Part shown: positions 1-7,813 of the stretch, piece after piece | How positions within the stretch are numbered: the first letter of the stretch is position 1 | Layout: each line of letters begins with the position of its first letter | NCBI RefSeq assembly: GCF_002283365.1 | Contig: NZ_MQWD01000001.1 | Location: 3,996,711 to 4,060,710, forward strand | Direction: 5' to 3' | DNA from: Rubrivirga marina | GTDB lineage: Bacteria; Bacteroidota; Rhodothermia; Rhodothermales; Rubricoccaceae | DNA: 64,000 nucleotides | Program-made: the position numbers and the translations under genes | The notes under the pieces: generated by a model | Told to the model about the DNA's origin: nothing | What the model saw: only the letters and a program-made list of their open reading frames with translations | Database searches by the model: none

Positions 1-409
1 CGGAGGGGGCCGAGGAGAAGGTGGGGGACGAACTCACGGGGGTAGGGGGGCGTCGCTGGGGCCGTCGCAAGCGCCGCGCCAGCGGCACGGGGCCCCCAAA
101 CGGCCCGTCCGGTATCGTCCTGCCCCCTGTGCCGACGTGCTTTCGACCCATCGGCGGCACGATTGGTAATCCCGGCGTGCCCCTCCCCCGCCCCATTCCG
201 TCTCAGGAAGGGACGCCGGTCCCGTTCTGAGAGCGCGCGCCTTCCGCCCCCCGGCGACGCGGCGTCTCGTTTCCAGAGCGCGGACGCATTCCGACTCCGG
301 AGGAGTCCGGCCTGGACCACATCACGCGCACGGGCCCCTACGCACGTGGGGGCGGCCGGGCGATGCCGGCCGCCCCCACGGGGTCAGGCGTCGGAGGCGG
401 GAGGCCTCG
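1..409. other. gene-free edge region
   Basis: I see no convincing gene here. The open frames in this stretch have the arginine/proline-rich composition of random high-GC translation and match no family I recognise. The only clear element is a perfect 15-bp hairpin near its right end, listed separately. A gene starting or ending just outside the window cannot be excluded. Confidence 0.5.
345..380 (-). terminator. strong hairpin terminator after the pilin-like gene cluster
   Basis: A perfect 15-bp stem (CGTGGGGGCGGCCGG pairing with its reverse complement) closes a 6-base loop GCGATG. It lies about 30 bases downstream of the stop of the leftmost minus-strand gene, where an intrinsic terminator for the whole filament gene cluster would sit. 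There is no clear U-tract, as is common in very GC-rich genomes. Confidence 0.7.
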
Positions 410-1822
410 CTAGTTCGTCCGGCACGCCAGCACGATGTCGTTGTGCTTCCGGAGGTGCGTGTTCGTAGCCGGGTCGGGCAGGCAGAGGAGTTGCTCGTTC
501 GACTCGTTGCCCGGCGGCCGGTGGAGCACGGGGTTCTTCCAGTTTTGGCGGCACTGGCAGGCGAAGTCGTTCGTCGGGTCACTCGGCGGCGGCTCGGTCG
601 GCGGTGGCTCGGTCGGCGTCGGCTGGGTAGGCGGCGGCTCGGTCGGCGGCGGCTCCGTGGGCGGGGGCGTCGTCGGCTCGTCGTCGGGGTCGTCGTCGGT
701 GGGCGGCGGCGTGACCGGCTGGTCGGGCACGTCGTCGTGCTCCTCCCCGCAGTCGTCCTGCGTGTTGTAGTACTGGTTGAGCTTGCCCTGGTAGTTCGCG
801 TCATACGGGCTGATCACGCCGACCTCGATGACTTGATCGGAGAAGTCAGGGCGGTTGCCGTAATCACGGAGGACGCGGTAGCCTTTGCCGTCGACGTCGG
901 GCCAACCGAGGCCGTCGTAGCCGTACATCTTGAGCGCCTGGAGGCTCTGCACCGGGTTGTCGGAGCCGGGCCGGTCCCACGACGTGTTGTGGATGTCCTC
1001 CCAGCCGACGCGCCAGACGTTCCGCTTGTTCGGACGCTTCTCGACGAAGGCCCAGATGTCCTCGTGGGCCTGGTCGAGGTTGCCCGCCTCGACGTCGAGC
1101 GCGCGGTGGATGTAGTCGAAGCCGGTCAGGCCGTAGGAATACTCTCGGGCGTACTCCCGGAGCTCGCACTCCGACATGCGCGACGACGGGCGCATGGAGC
1201 AGTTCTGGTCGACGGCGATGTAGAAGTTGAGCTGGGTCCCGGGCTCGGCCCACACAAGACGGGCCGGACGGGCCGTCCGACGGTCCCGGTTGTCGGGCGC
1301 GAAGAGCATGATGGGCTCGGGCACGTCGCCGTCCTCCATGTCCATGGTGTACATCTCAAGGAACACGGCCGAGCAGTAGCCCGCCATCGACTCGAGGAAC
1401 GAGACGTCGACGATCCCGCCGCGCTCGGCGATCATCACGTACACCCGGTACTCGTCGTGCATGGTGTACTCGGCGTCGCCGAATTTCCCAGTCGCCACGA
1501 TGCGGACGCTGTGCCCCGACGTCGGGTCGGCTCGGACCGTGTACTCGCCGCCGGCGAACCGGCCCGTCGAGTACGTCCCGCTCCGGCCGGCGTTGCCCGG
1601 GCCATTAAAGGCGTGAGCCCCGGCCAGGAGTTCGTCGCCATACGCCCGGAGCTCGCCCATGCCGACGTTGAACGCGGACGCGGCGATCTCGCGCGCGATG
1701 ACTTCTTCCTGGTACGCCCGCTGGTCCTTGGACGTCCGTTCTTCTGTGATCGTGGTGTTGTACAGTTGCTTGGTCAGCACGAGGCCGGAACCGAGCACCA
1801 GTACGAGAAGAGCCTTGCCCAT
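410..1822 (-). CDS. large pilin-like protein with proline-rich stalk
   Basis: This 470-residue protein has a very short polar N-terminus (MGK), one hydrophobic helix (about residues 4-17) and a long extracytoplasmic part, the architecture of a pilin or minor pilin. Near residues 370-420 there is a low-complexity stretch of PPPTE/PPPTQ units that looks like a flexible stalk, followed by a Cys-containing tail (CQC, later single Cys residues). It is the last gene of a minus-strand run with two other single-helix proteins, a PilB-type ATPase and a PilC-type protein, so a role as a tip or minor subunit of a surface filament is inferred from context. I recognise no named domain in the globular part. 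The ATG follows a 34-bp gap after the preceding gene. Confidence 0.75.
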   Translation of the reverse strand: MGKALLVLVLGSGLVLTKQLYNTTITEERTSKDQRAYQEEVIAREIAASAFNVGMGELRAYGDELLAGAHAFNGPGNAGRSGTYSTGRFAGGEYTVRADPTSGHSVRIVATGKFGDAEYTMHDEYRVYVMIAERGGIVDVSFLESMAGYCSAVFLEMYTMDMEDGDVPEPIMLFAPDNRDRRTARPARLVWAEPGTQLNFYIAVDQNCSMRPSSRMSECELREYAREYSYGLTGFDYIHRALDVEAGNLDQAHEDIWAFVEKRPNKRNVWRVGWEDIHNTSWDRPGSDNPVQSLQALKMYGYDGLGWPDVDGKGYRVLRDYGNRPDFSDQVIEVGVISPYDANYQGKLNQYYNTQDDCGEEHDDVPDQPVTPPPTDDDPDDEPTTPPPTEPPPTEPPPTQPTPTEPPPTEPPPSDPTNDFACQCRQNWKNPVLHRPPGNESNEQLLCLPDPATNTHLRKHNDIVLACRTN

Positions 1823-1856
1823 GGTGGGGATGGTCTATGAGGAAAGGGAAGCGCGC

Positions 1857-2564
1857 TCAGTTCTCGAGCGATGGCGGCGGCGTCCAGTACGGACGCACTT
1901 TGAGGGTTTTCACCCAGTACAGTTCGCGCAGGTAGTTGTCCGGCTTCAGCACGTACTCGGGGACGACCCCGAACCGGACCCGGATGTAGTCGACCTTGTA
2001 GACGTCGATGTCGTTGGCCGGGTCGTCGTCGATCCGGGGGGTCTCTCCCATCCGATCCAGCAGGTCGATCTGGAAGAAGGAGAGGGTCCCGATGCTCCAC
2101 GTGTTGTGGACCCAGTCGTCGTCGGCGATGCTCGCCAGCGGGGGCGGGACGTCGTGCGCCGGGAAGTCCACGACGACGGAGTCGCGGTGGACCTGGTACA
2201 TCTGGTACGTCGTGTCGCGGAACGTGGCGAACTCCGTCTCGACCAACCGGTACCGCTTAAAGATTCGGGACTGGTCGCCGTTCGTCGCGGTGGTGTCGCT
2301 GTAGAACACCCACTCGGTGGCGTTGCCCGTCTCCGGGTCGACCGTCGGCTCCTCGAAGCGGTACATGTTGGTACCGAAGTTGGCCCCGATGTCCATGATA
2401 TCGCGCTCGACCCACTGGCCGAACACGAGCGTCTTGGCCTTGACCGAGTGCGAGGCGACCTGCTCGATGCTCGCGTGCTGAGACCGGACCTGCGTGACCT
2501 GGAGGCCCAGCAGGAGGACGCATGCGACGACGATCGCGACGAGGTTGTCGAGGATGAACTGCAT
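1857..2564 (-). CDS. pilin-like single-helix protein
   Basis: This 235-residue protein starts MQFILDNLVAIVVACVLLLG, so one hydrophobic helix begins almost at the first residue, followed by a hydrophilic extracytoplasmic domain. There is no conventional signal peptide. It sits 34 bp upstream of the 470-residue pilin-like gene and 27 bp downstream of a third such gene on the same strand, indicating one transcription unit. By position and architecture it resembles minor pseudopilins that prime filament assembly, but I see no prepilin-peptidase site of the G/FxxxE kind and no recognisable family motif. Confidence 0.7.
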   Translation of the reverse strand: MQFILDNLVAIVVACVLLLGLQVTQVRSQHASIEQVASHSVKAKTLVFGQWVERDIMDIGANFGTNMYRFEEPTVDPETGNATEWVFYSDTTATNGDQSRIFKRYRLVETEFATFRDTTYQMYQVHRDSVVVDFPAHDVPPPLASIADDDWVHNTWSIGTLSFFQIDLLDRMGETPRIDDDPANDIDVYKVDYIRVRFGVVPEYVLKPDNYLRELYWVKTLKVRPYWTPPPSLEN

Positions 2565-2591
2565 GGGGGTGGGGGCTCGGGGAGCGAGCGC

Positions 2592-3281
2592 CTAGGGGTT
2601 CGGCGTCTGGTCGTGCGGCCCGCCGCCGCCACCGCCGCCGCCACCCTCTCCGTAGGTCGGGTCGTAGTACGGCGAGTTCTCGTAGTCCATCTCGGCCTTG
2701 ATCGGGTCGTAGGACACGACGCGGGTGGCCCGGTAGACGCCGTTCTCGTCGCCCGCGAACGGCGAGCGGATGTCGATGAGGATCCGCTTGTGGCGGGTCG
2801 GGGCAGACGCCTCGGCCATGCTCTCGGGGTTGTCGACGTAGTAGACCTGCATCCGGACCTCGAACGGGAGCTTCCGGTCGTGCGAGAGGGCGATCTCGAC
2901 GTCCCGCCATCCGTCATCGTCGATGTCGTTCGGGTCCCAGGCCACGTCGTCGACGTCGTCGCAGTCGGGGGTATTCGCCGGCTTGAGCAAGTCGCACCCG
3001 TCGGTCCCGCGGTCCGTCGCGCCGAACGTCGTCCCCTCCGTGAACTCGTCGGGGTCCTCCGGCACGTTCCCGTTCTCGTCGCTGATGGCCGACGGCGTTG
3101 ACTCCTCGTCGAACGACCGGCCGTCGACGAACGCGAGGACCTCCGAGGCGAGGCCCGCGGCCGCCAGTTCGACCTCGTCCGACACGAGGTTGTTGTGCGA
3201 CCGGAGCGTGAGCCGCTGCTGGTTGAACGTCAGGAACGACGCGAGGACGAGCGCGAGGAGGGCGAGGAGGGTTTGTGGCAT
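2592..3281 (-). CDS. pilin-like single-helix protein with polyglycine tail
   Basis: This 229-residue protein has an N-terminal hydrophobic helix (about residues 4-18), an acidic Asp-rich middle region (around residues 70-125, possibly metal-binding by composition) and a C-terminal run of about nine glycines before the end. It is the first of three consecutive single-helix proteins on the minus strand downstream of the PilB-like ATPase gene, and is inferred to be a minor subunit of the same filament. No specific family is recognised. The Asp-rich segment has DxDDD-like spacing reminiscent of calcium-binding loops, but this is only suggestive. Confidence 0.7.
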   Translation of the reverse strand: MPQTLLALLALVLASFLTFNQQRLTLRSHNNLVSDEVELAAAGLASEVLAFVDGRSFDEESTPSAISDENGNVPEDPDEFTEGTTFGATDRGTDGCDLLKPANTPDCDDVDDVAWDPNDIDDDGWRDVEIALSHDRKLPFEVRMQVYYVDNPESMAEASAPTRHKRILIDIRSPFAGDENGVYRATRVVSYDPIKAEMDYENSPYYDPTYGEGGGGGGGGGPHDQTPNP

Positions 3282-3330
3282 GAGCCTGCCGAGTGAGCCG
3301 GCACGAAGGTGACTCGGGGTGTCGGCAGGG

Positions 3331-3359
3331 CGCTAACCCTTTTGAACCTAACGGGTCAA
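3331..3359 (-). promoter_or_regulatory. possible promoter for the three pilin-like genes
   Basis: On the minus strand TTGACC is followed 17 bases later by TTAGCG, about 50 bases upstream of the ATG at 3281, inside a 160-bp gap that is locally AT-richer than its surroundings. This is a weak match to a housekeeping promoter; it is offered only because the gap separates the ATPase gene from the pilin-like trio. Confidence 0.25.
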
Positions 3360-3441
3360 TTTGACGCGCCCGGGTTCCATCTGAGGGCCGGGCAGCGTCT
3401 CCCGTTCCTCAGGGAACGCTCCACGGGGCCGAACCGGCGGG

Positions 3442-5406
3442 CTAGTGCTCGCCCGCCGTGACCCGCATCATCTCCTCCAGCGAGACCTCCCCGCGGAGCA
3501 CGAGGACGCGAGCCGACGCCTGGAGCGTGAGCATCCCCTCGCTCTCCCCGATCCGCCGGATCTCCTCCTCGTTGATCTCGCCGCCCGCCGACACGATCGA
3601 GGCCTGGATGGCCGGCGAGAAGTACAGGGCCTCGGCGCACGCGCGGCGGCCCTTGTAGCCCTTCCCCTTGCACGTCGAGCAGGACGAGCCCGTGTTGGCC
3701 TCGTAGATCTGAGCCTCGGCGATCTCCTCGGGCGTGAACCCGAGCTCGGCCATCATGAGTTCGTCGCGCTCGGCCATCGGCTTGCGGCAGTCCGGGCAGA
3801 GCGTCCGGATGAGCCGCTGGGCCACGACGAGGTTGATGGCGTAGGCGATGAGGAACGGCTCGAGGCCCATCTTGTAGAGCCGCGACACGGCGCTCGGCGC
3901 GTCGTTCGTGTGGAGCGTCGAGAACGTGAGGTGGCCCGTGTTGGCCAGCTTGATCGCGAGCTCGGCCGTGTCCTTATCGCGCATCTCGCCGACCATGACC
4001 ACGTCGGGGTCGTGCCGGAGGATCGCGCGGAGCGCCTGCTCCAGCGACAGCTTGTGGCTCAGCTTGATCTGGCGGACGCCCGGGATGATGTACTCGACCG
4101 GGTCCTCGACCGTGAGCACGTTGACCTCCGGCGTCACGACGTTCGAGAGCGCGGCGACGAGCGTCGTCGACTTGCCCGAGCCCGTCGGGCCGGTCAGGAT
4201 GACCATCCCGTGCGGCCTCCGGATGGCCTGGTTGAACTTCTCCAGCGCGCCCTCCAGCAGCCCCAGCTTGCCTAGGTCCGTGATGACCTTCCGGTCGTCG
4301 AGGATCCGGATGACGATGGACTCGGCGCGGACCTCCGGGTTCGCGTTGGCGATCGGGAGGATCGAGACGCGGTAGCGGATGAGGGTCCCGTCGATCTTGC
4401 GCTGGATGAACCCGTCCTGGGCCATGTCGCGCTCGAACCGGTCGACGTTGAGTGAGGCGTCCTTGAACACGGCTAGGAGCGCCTCGGGGTGCCCGCGCGT
4501 CTCGGTGTGCCAGTGCGCCAGGCGGCCGTCGACGCGGAAGTGGACCTCCGTCTGGCGCTTCGCGTTCGGCCAGATGTGGATGTCCGAGGCCCCCATCCGG
4601 ACGCCCTCGACCAGGATGGCCTCCGTCAGGTTGAGGAGCGCCGACTGCGAGATCTCGGCCTCTAGGGCGTCCTCGTCGACGAGCCCCTTCTCCCCGCTCT
4701 CGAACGACACGCCGAAGTCGACGTCGGGCGCGTCGGACTCGGACAGCCGCTCGAGGTACTCGTTCTTGCGCGGGAACGCCTCGACCAGCACGCGGTCGAC
4801 GACGTCGCCGGGCGCGTAGCACAGCTCGAACCGCTCGAGCTCGAGGCTGTTGATGACCTTCTGCAGCTCCGGCCGCATCGGGTCCTCCGTGATGAAGACG
4901 AGCTTGAGGATCCCCGACGGCTGGTCCTGCGCGTAGGCGTACGGGACCGCCTTGAGCTCGATGAGCTTGTCGCCGAGCCCCTCGTCGAACGACTCGATGA
5001 CGGTCTTGGCGAACTCGGCCTCGGGCTCGCGGTCCTTGACCGGCGCCAGCCGGAAGGCGTACGTCGCCGCCGCCTGCTCGAACACGTGGTTCCGGTCGAC
5101 CCCCTTGACCGTCGTGAGGCTCCGCCAGAGCGGCGTCCGCCCGCCGGCCTGCTTCCGCTCGGCCTCGGCGGCCGTGACCTGCTCGGCCGTGACCAGCCCG
5201 CGCCGGAGCAACGCCTGCACGACGCGGTCCTGGACGTGGGAGTAGGCCTGGTCCTGGGCGACCGGAGCGGCCGGCCCACCGACCGTCCGGGCGACCGCTG
5301 CGTGGGGCGAGCCCGCGGCGGGGGGGGCACCGGCCACGCGGGCCGCGTCCGGGCGGGGCCCGGGGACGACGGCCGAGGGGCGCGGGGGAGGAGAGAGCGG
5401 TGGCAT
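3442..5406 (-). CDS. PilB/GspE-type filament assembly ATPase
   Basis: Cytoplasmic hexameric ATPase that powers extension of type IV pili or type II pseudopili. In this 654-residue protein a Pro/Ala-rich tail (residues 1-50) precedes an N-terminal MshEN-like region (about 55-210). The ATPase core has Walker A GPTGSGKST (406-414), a Walker B-like MVGEMRD (about 471-477) and the His box around TGHLTFSTLHT (491-500). The CPDC and CSTC pairs (Cys 537/540 and 576/579) form the zinc-binding motif typical of assembly rather than retraction ATPases. It lies 51 bp downstream of the platform gene on the same strand. The family is certain; whether the machine is a pilus or a secretion system is not decided by this gene alone. 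Confidence 0.93.
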   Translation of the reverse strand: MPPLSPPPRPSAVVPGPRPDAARVAGAPPAAGSPHAAVARTVGGPAAPVAQDQAYSHVQDRVVQALLRRGLVTAEQVTAAEAERKQAGGRTPLWRSLTTVKGVDRNHVFEQAAATYAFRLAPVKDREPEAEFAKTVIESFDEGLGDKLIELKAVPYAYAQDQPSGILKLVFITEDPMRPELQKVINSLELERFELCYAPGDVVDRVLVEAFPRKNEYLERLSESDAPDVDFGVSFESGEKGLVDEDALEAEISQSALLNLTEAILVEGVRMGASDIHIWPNAKRQTEVHFRVDGRLAHWHTETRGHPEALLAVFKDASLNVDRFERDMAQDGFIQRKIDGTLIRYRVSILPIANANPEVRAESIVIRILDDRKVITDLGKLGLLEGALEKFNQAIRRPHGMVILTGPTGSGKSTTLVAALSNVVTPEVNVLTVEDPVEYIIPGVRQIKLSHKLSLEQALRAILRHDPDVVMVGEMRDKDTAELAIKLANTGHLTFSTLHTNDAPSAVSRLYKMGLEPFLIAYAINLVVAQRLIRTLCPDCRKPMAERDELMMAELGFTPEEIAEAQIYEANTGSSCSTCKGKGYKGRRACAEALYFSPAIQASIVSAGGEINEEEIRRIGESEGMLTLQASARVLVLRGEVSLEEMMRVTAGEH

Positions 5407-5457
5407 GGGGAGCGTGAGTCGGTCCGGGGGACGGATGGTGGATGGGCGGCTCTGGGG

Positions 5458-6816
5458 CTAGCCGCCCATGCCCATCATCTCGTTCGAGGACGGGCGGATG
5501 AGGGCGGTCTCGGCCGAGAGGACCGTCAGGAACCCGACCATGAGCCCGATGAACAGGCCCACGAACGTCTGGATCGTCTCGACGGCGGTCTTCAGCTTGA
5601 GCGACGTCTCGCGCTCGTAGTAGTCGGCCATCTGCTGGGCGCTCTTCCGGACGGCGCCCGTCTCGGCGCCCGTCTTGAAGCGCGACAGCGTCATCGGCGT
5701 GAACACGCCGGCGGCCTCCATCGACTCGACGAGGCCGGCGCCCTTGCCCATCATCGCCGGGATCGTGATCGTCTTGATCCGGTGCTCCATGTACGGGTTG
5801 CCGGCCGCCTCGGCGGCCACGCGGATGACCTCGAGGTTCTCGCCCGAGCCCGAGTACAGGATGGCGAAGACCCGGCAGAACACCTCGATGTTCAGCTTGT
5901 GGAGGAGCTGCCCGATCACGGGGATCTTGATCATGTACTTCGCGATGAGGTACTGGCCCTTCGGCGTCCGCGCCCACGCCACGAAGGCCACGATGGCGAC
6001 GAGCGTGATCACGCCCATGAGCCCCATCCACTTGTCGAGAAACGCGCTCATTGCCAGCGAGAACGTCGTCAGCGGCGGGAGCTCGATGCCCTCGAACGAG
6101 GCGAAGAGCCCGGCCGTCTCCGGGACGATGTACCAGACGTACCAGATGAACACGCCGATCGTGGCGAGGATGGTCACGGCCGGCATGATGAGCGCGCTCT
6201 TGACGCTCTTCTTGAACTCGTCGCGGCGCTCGAGGAAGCGGGCCGTGGCCTCGTAGATCTCGGCCATGTTGCCCGACTGGCTCGCCACGCCGAGCATGTA
6301 CGCCGTGAACTTGCCCAGGCTGTCCTGGTGTTTCATGAAGGCCTGCTTGGCCTCCATCCCGCCCTTCAGGTCGGAGGCGATGTCGCGGAGGATCTGCTTC
6401 AGCGACTTCGAGGAGATGTCCGTCATGAGGAGGTTCATGACCTCCGTGAACGCCATCTTCTCCATGAGCAGGTTCGCCGCGAGGCGGACGAACATGATCA
6501 CGTCGCCCGTCGGCGGCTTCGGGCTGTAGTTGATGAGGTTCTTCTGGATCGAGACGACCTCCATCCCCATCCGCTCGAGCGCGCTCCGGATCTCGTCCTC
6601 GGCGTACGCCTTCTGCTCGCCCGTCACGACCTTCCCCGACGGGTGCTTGATCTTGTACTTGAAGATCATCCGCTGCTCGAGGTCCCGGAGCGTAAACGTG
6701 TGGCGCTCCGAGAGCGCCTTGACCTTCTTCTGGGCCGCCTTCTTGTTCGGGGCGTAGACCGTCCCCTGGACGGTCTGGCCACCTTGGGCGACGCCGTTGA
6801 AACGGAACTCGGGCAT
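5458..6816 (-). CDS. PilC/GspF-type inner-membrane platform protein
   Basis: Polytopic inner-membrane protein on which type IV filaments are built, partner of the PilB/GspE ATPase encoded next downstream. The 452-residue protein carries two T2SSF-type domains with hydrophobic segments around residues 215-240, 270-290 and at the C-terminus (about 415-440), the usual length and layout. The N-terminal region contains two successive similar beta-type repeats (F-R-F-N-G with GTVYAPNKKAAQ, then F-K-Y-K-I with GEQKAYAEDEI) before the first T2SSF domain. I chose the ATG opening MPEFRF because the upstream in-frame extension is low-complexity and overlaps a transposase remnant on the other strand. Confidence 0.92.
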   Translation of the reverse strand: MPEFRFNGVAQGGQTVQGTVYAPNKKAAQKKVKALSERHTFTLRDLEQRMIFKYKIKHPSGKVVTGEQKAYAEDEIRSALERMGMEVVSIQKNLINYSPKPPTGDVIMFVRLAANLLMEKMAFTEVMNLLMTDISSKSLKQILRDIASDLKGGMEAKQAFMKHQDSLGKFTAYMLGVASQSGNMAEIYEATARFLERRDEFKKSVKSALIMPAVTILATIGVFIWYVWYIVPETAGLFASFEGIELPPLTTFSLAMSAFLDKWMGLMGVITLVAIVAFVAWARTPKGQYLIAKYMIKIPVIGQLLHKLNIEVFCRVFAILYSGSGENLEVIRVAAEAAGNPYMEHRIKTITIPAMMGKGAGLVESMEAAGVFTPMTLSRFKTGAETGAVRKSAQQMADYYERETSLKLKTAVETIQTFVGLFIGLMVGFLTVLSAETALIRPSSNEMMGMGG

Positions 6817-7038
6817 GAGGGCTCGGAGGGGGGCCGGTGGTATCGACGGACGACCGCGCCGGCTTAACGGCCCGATGCGGGTCGTCTGGAGGACATCCCC
6901 GGCCGGTGAGCCGTCCCGCTCTGAGACGCGGCATCGGTCCCCTCCCCTACTCGTCCGACTCCGGCCCGGGCGCCCCCGAGGCGGGCCAGGGTAGACCGCA
7001 CGCGCTCGTGGGCCTAGAGCCGGCCGAGACGTCTCGCC

Positions 7039-7125
7039 ATGCGCCACCGCCGTCGCTCCGTCCGCCTCGCGCGCCACGACTACGCCCACCCGGGCGCTTG
7101 CTTCGTGACGATCTGCACCCACGGT
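7039..7125 (+). pseudogene. truncated REP-associated (RAYT, Y1) transposase start
   Basis: The first 29 codons read RRSVRL...HDYAHPGACFVTICTHG. This is the characteristic N-terminus of REP-associated tyrosine transposases (IS200/IS605-like Y1 family, usually R-x-S-[IL]-R-L...DY...PGAYFVTICT). The similarity ends abruptly after THG. The HUH metal-binding motif and catalytic tyrosine expected further on are absent from all frames, so this is a 5' fragment. Full-length RAYTs are about 150-250 residues and mobilise palindromic REP sequences; palindromes of that kind are scattered through this window, one of them 100 bp downstream. Confidence 0.65.
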
Positions 7126-7226
7126 GGCGCCACCTCTCCCGCCGCGGCGGATGCTTCGCCCCTACCGGGCGCCGCGCGATCGCCGCGCGGCCGTCGGGCA
7201 CCGGGGTCATCCGCGACCGGGCCGGT

Positions 7227-7252
7227 CCGCCTCGGACGCCCGCCGAGGCGGG
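7227..7252. repeat. dispersed GC palindrome, copy near transposase remnant
   Basis: Arms CCGCCTCGG and CCGAGGCGG are separated by seven bases. It belongs to the same family as the copies at 19523, 21187, 23191, 30497, 36952, 40048, 43241, 48078, 53455, 59880, 61798 and 62339. It lies 13 bp from the stop of the small pilin-like gene that ends at 7266 and could also act as its transcript end. Confidence 0.7.
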
Positions 7253-7265
7253 CCGGGCCAGGCGG

Positions 7266-7697
7266 CTACGCGTCGGTGCCGGGCTCGTCGTCCAAGCCGA
7301 TCTCGCCGTCGAACGAGATGTCGCTGCCGACCACGTCGTACTGGTCGATGAACATGCGGACGGCGACGCCCTCGTAGCGGTCACTCACGCCGGTAACCTC
7401 GAGCCGTGTCGGCGTGGCCTCGGTGATCCGGAAGCGCCCGCGGACTGTGGTCGAGTCGAGCCCGAGCGTCTGTAGCCCGCCCTCCGCCAGCCGTTCGTAC
7501 GACATGTTGCCGCCGTTGTACGGGTCCTGTGTGATCTTCCACTGGACGGCCGACCCGGTGATGGCAAGGCCCCGGTCGAGGAGCGCGTCCGCCTCGTCCT
7601 GCCGGAAGCCTTTGTCGAGCATCGGGAAGGCCGCGGAGATGGAGAGGGCGACGAGGACGACGCCAATGACGAGGAGGAGGAGCTGTTGCTGTCCCAT
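7266..7697 (-). CDS. small pilin-like protein (paralogue of the next gene)
   Basis: This 143-residue protein opens MGQQQLLLLVIGVVLVAL, a two-residue leader followed directly by a hydrophobic helix, and continues as a small extracytoplasmic domain. The same opening, MGQQQLLLLV, starts the neighbouring gene at 8260, so the two are tandem paralogues. Both end the way pilins do, with a short beta-rich region and no further membrane segment. A filament subunit role is inferred from architecture, duplication and the adjacent ATPase and platform genes. The glutamate at position +5 of mature type IV pilins is missing. The ATG at 7697 is chosen because upstream sequence has no similarity to the paralogue. 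Confidence 0.78.
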   Translation of the reverse strand: MGQQQLLLLVIGVVLVALSISAAFPMLDKGFRQDEADALLDRGLAITGSAVQWKITQDPYNGGNMSYERLAEGGLQTLGLDSTTVRGRFRITEATPTRLEVTGVSDRYEGVAVRMFIDQYDVVGSDISFDGEIGLDDEPGTDA

Positions 7698-7813
7698 GGG
7701 AGTGGGGTCGGGAGAATCGAACGAGACGACGACCTCAGAACCAGTTCGCCCCCGCCAGAACGAGTCTGACGGGGGCGAAGCGAGCCTGGACCCGGGAGGG
7801 CTCAGGGGCTGGA

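Larger units (their letters stand above)
6817..7265. other. 449-bp intergenic insert between platform and pilin-like genes
   Basis: This gap inside the filament locus holds the start of a REP-associated tyrosine transposase gene on the plus strand (7039-7125) and a palindrome of the dispersed family (7227-7252). A second partial palindrome arm with CCCGAGGCGGGCC lies near 6975. The rest shows no gene. The arrangement looks like a degraded mobile unit inserted between the two pilus genes. Confidence 0.6.

Noticed and set aside
590-665. Direct repeats that could suggest a CRISPR or tandem-repeat array.
   Set aside because: They encode PPPTE units in frame in the pilin-like protein and have no spacers; not a CRISPR array.
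443-1840. A 465-codon plus-strand open frame over the pilin-like gene.
   Set aside because: It mirrors the minus-strand gene codon by codon, is Arg/Val-rich and shows no signal peptide or domain.
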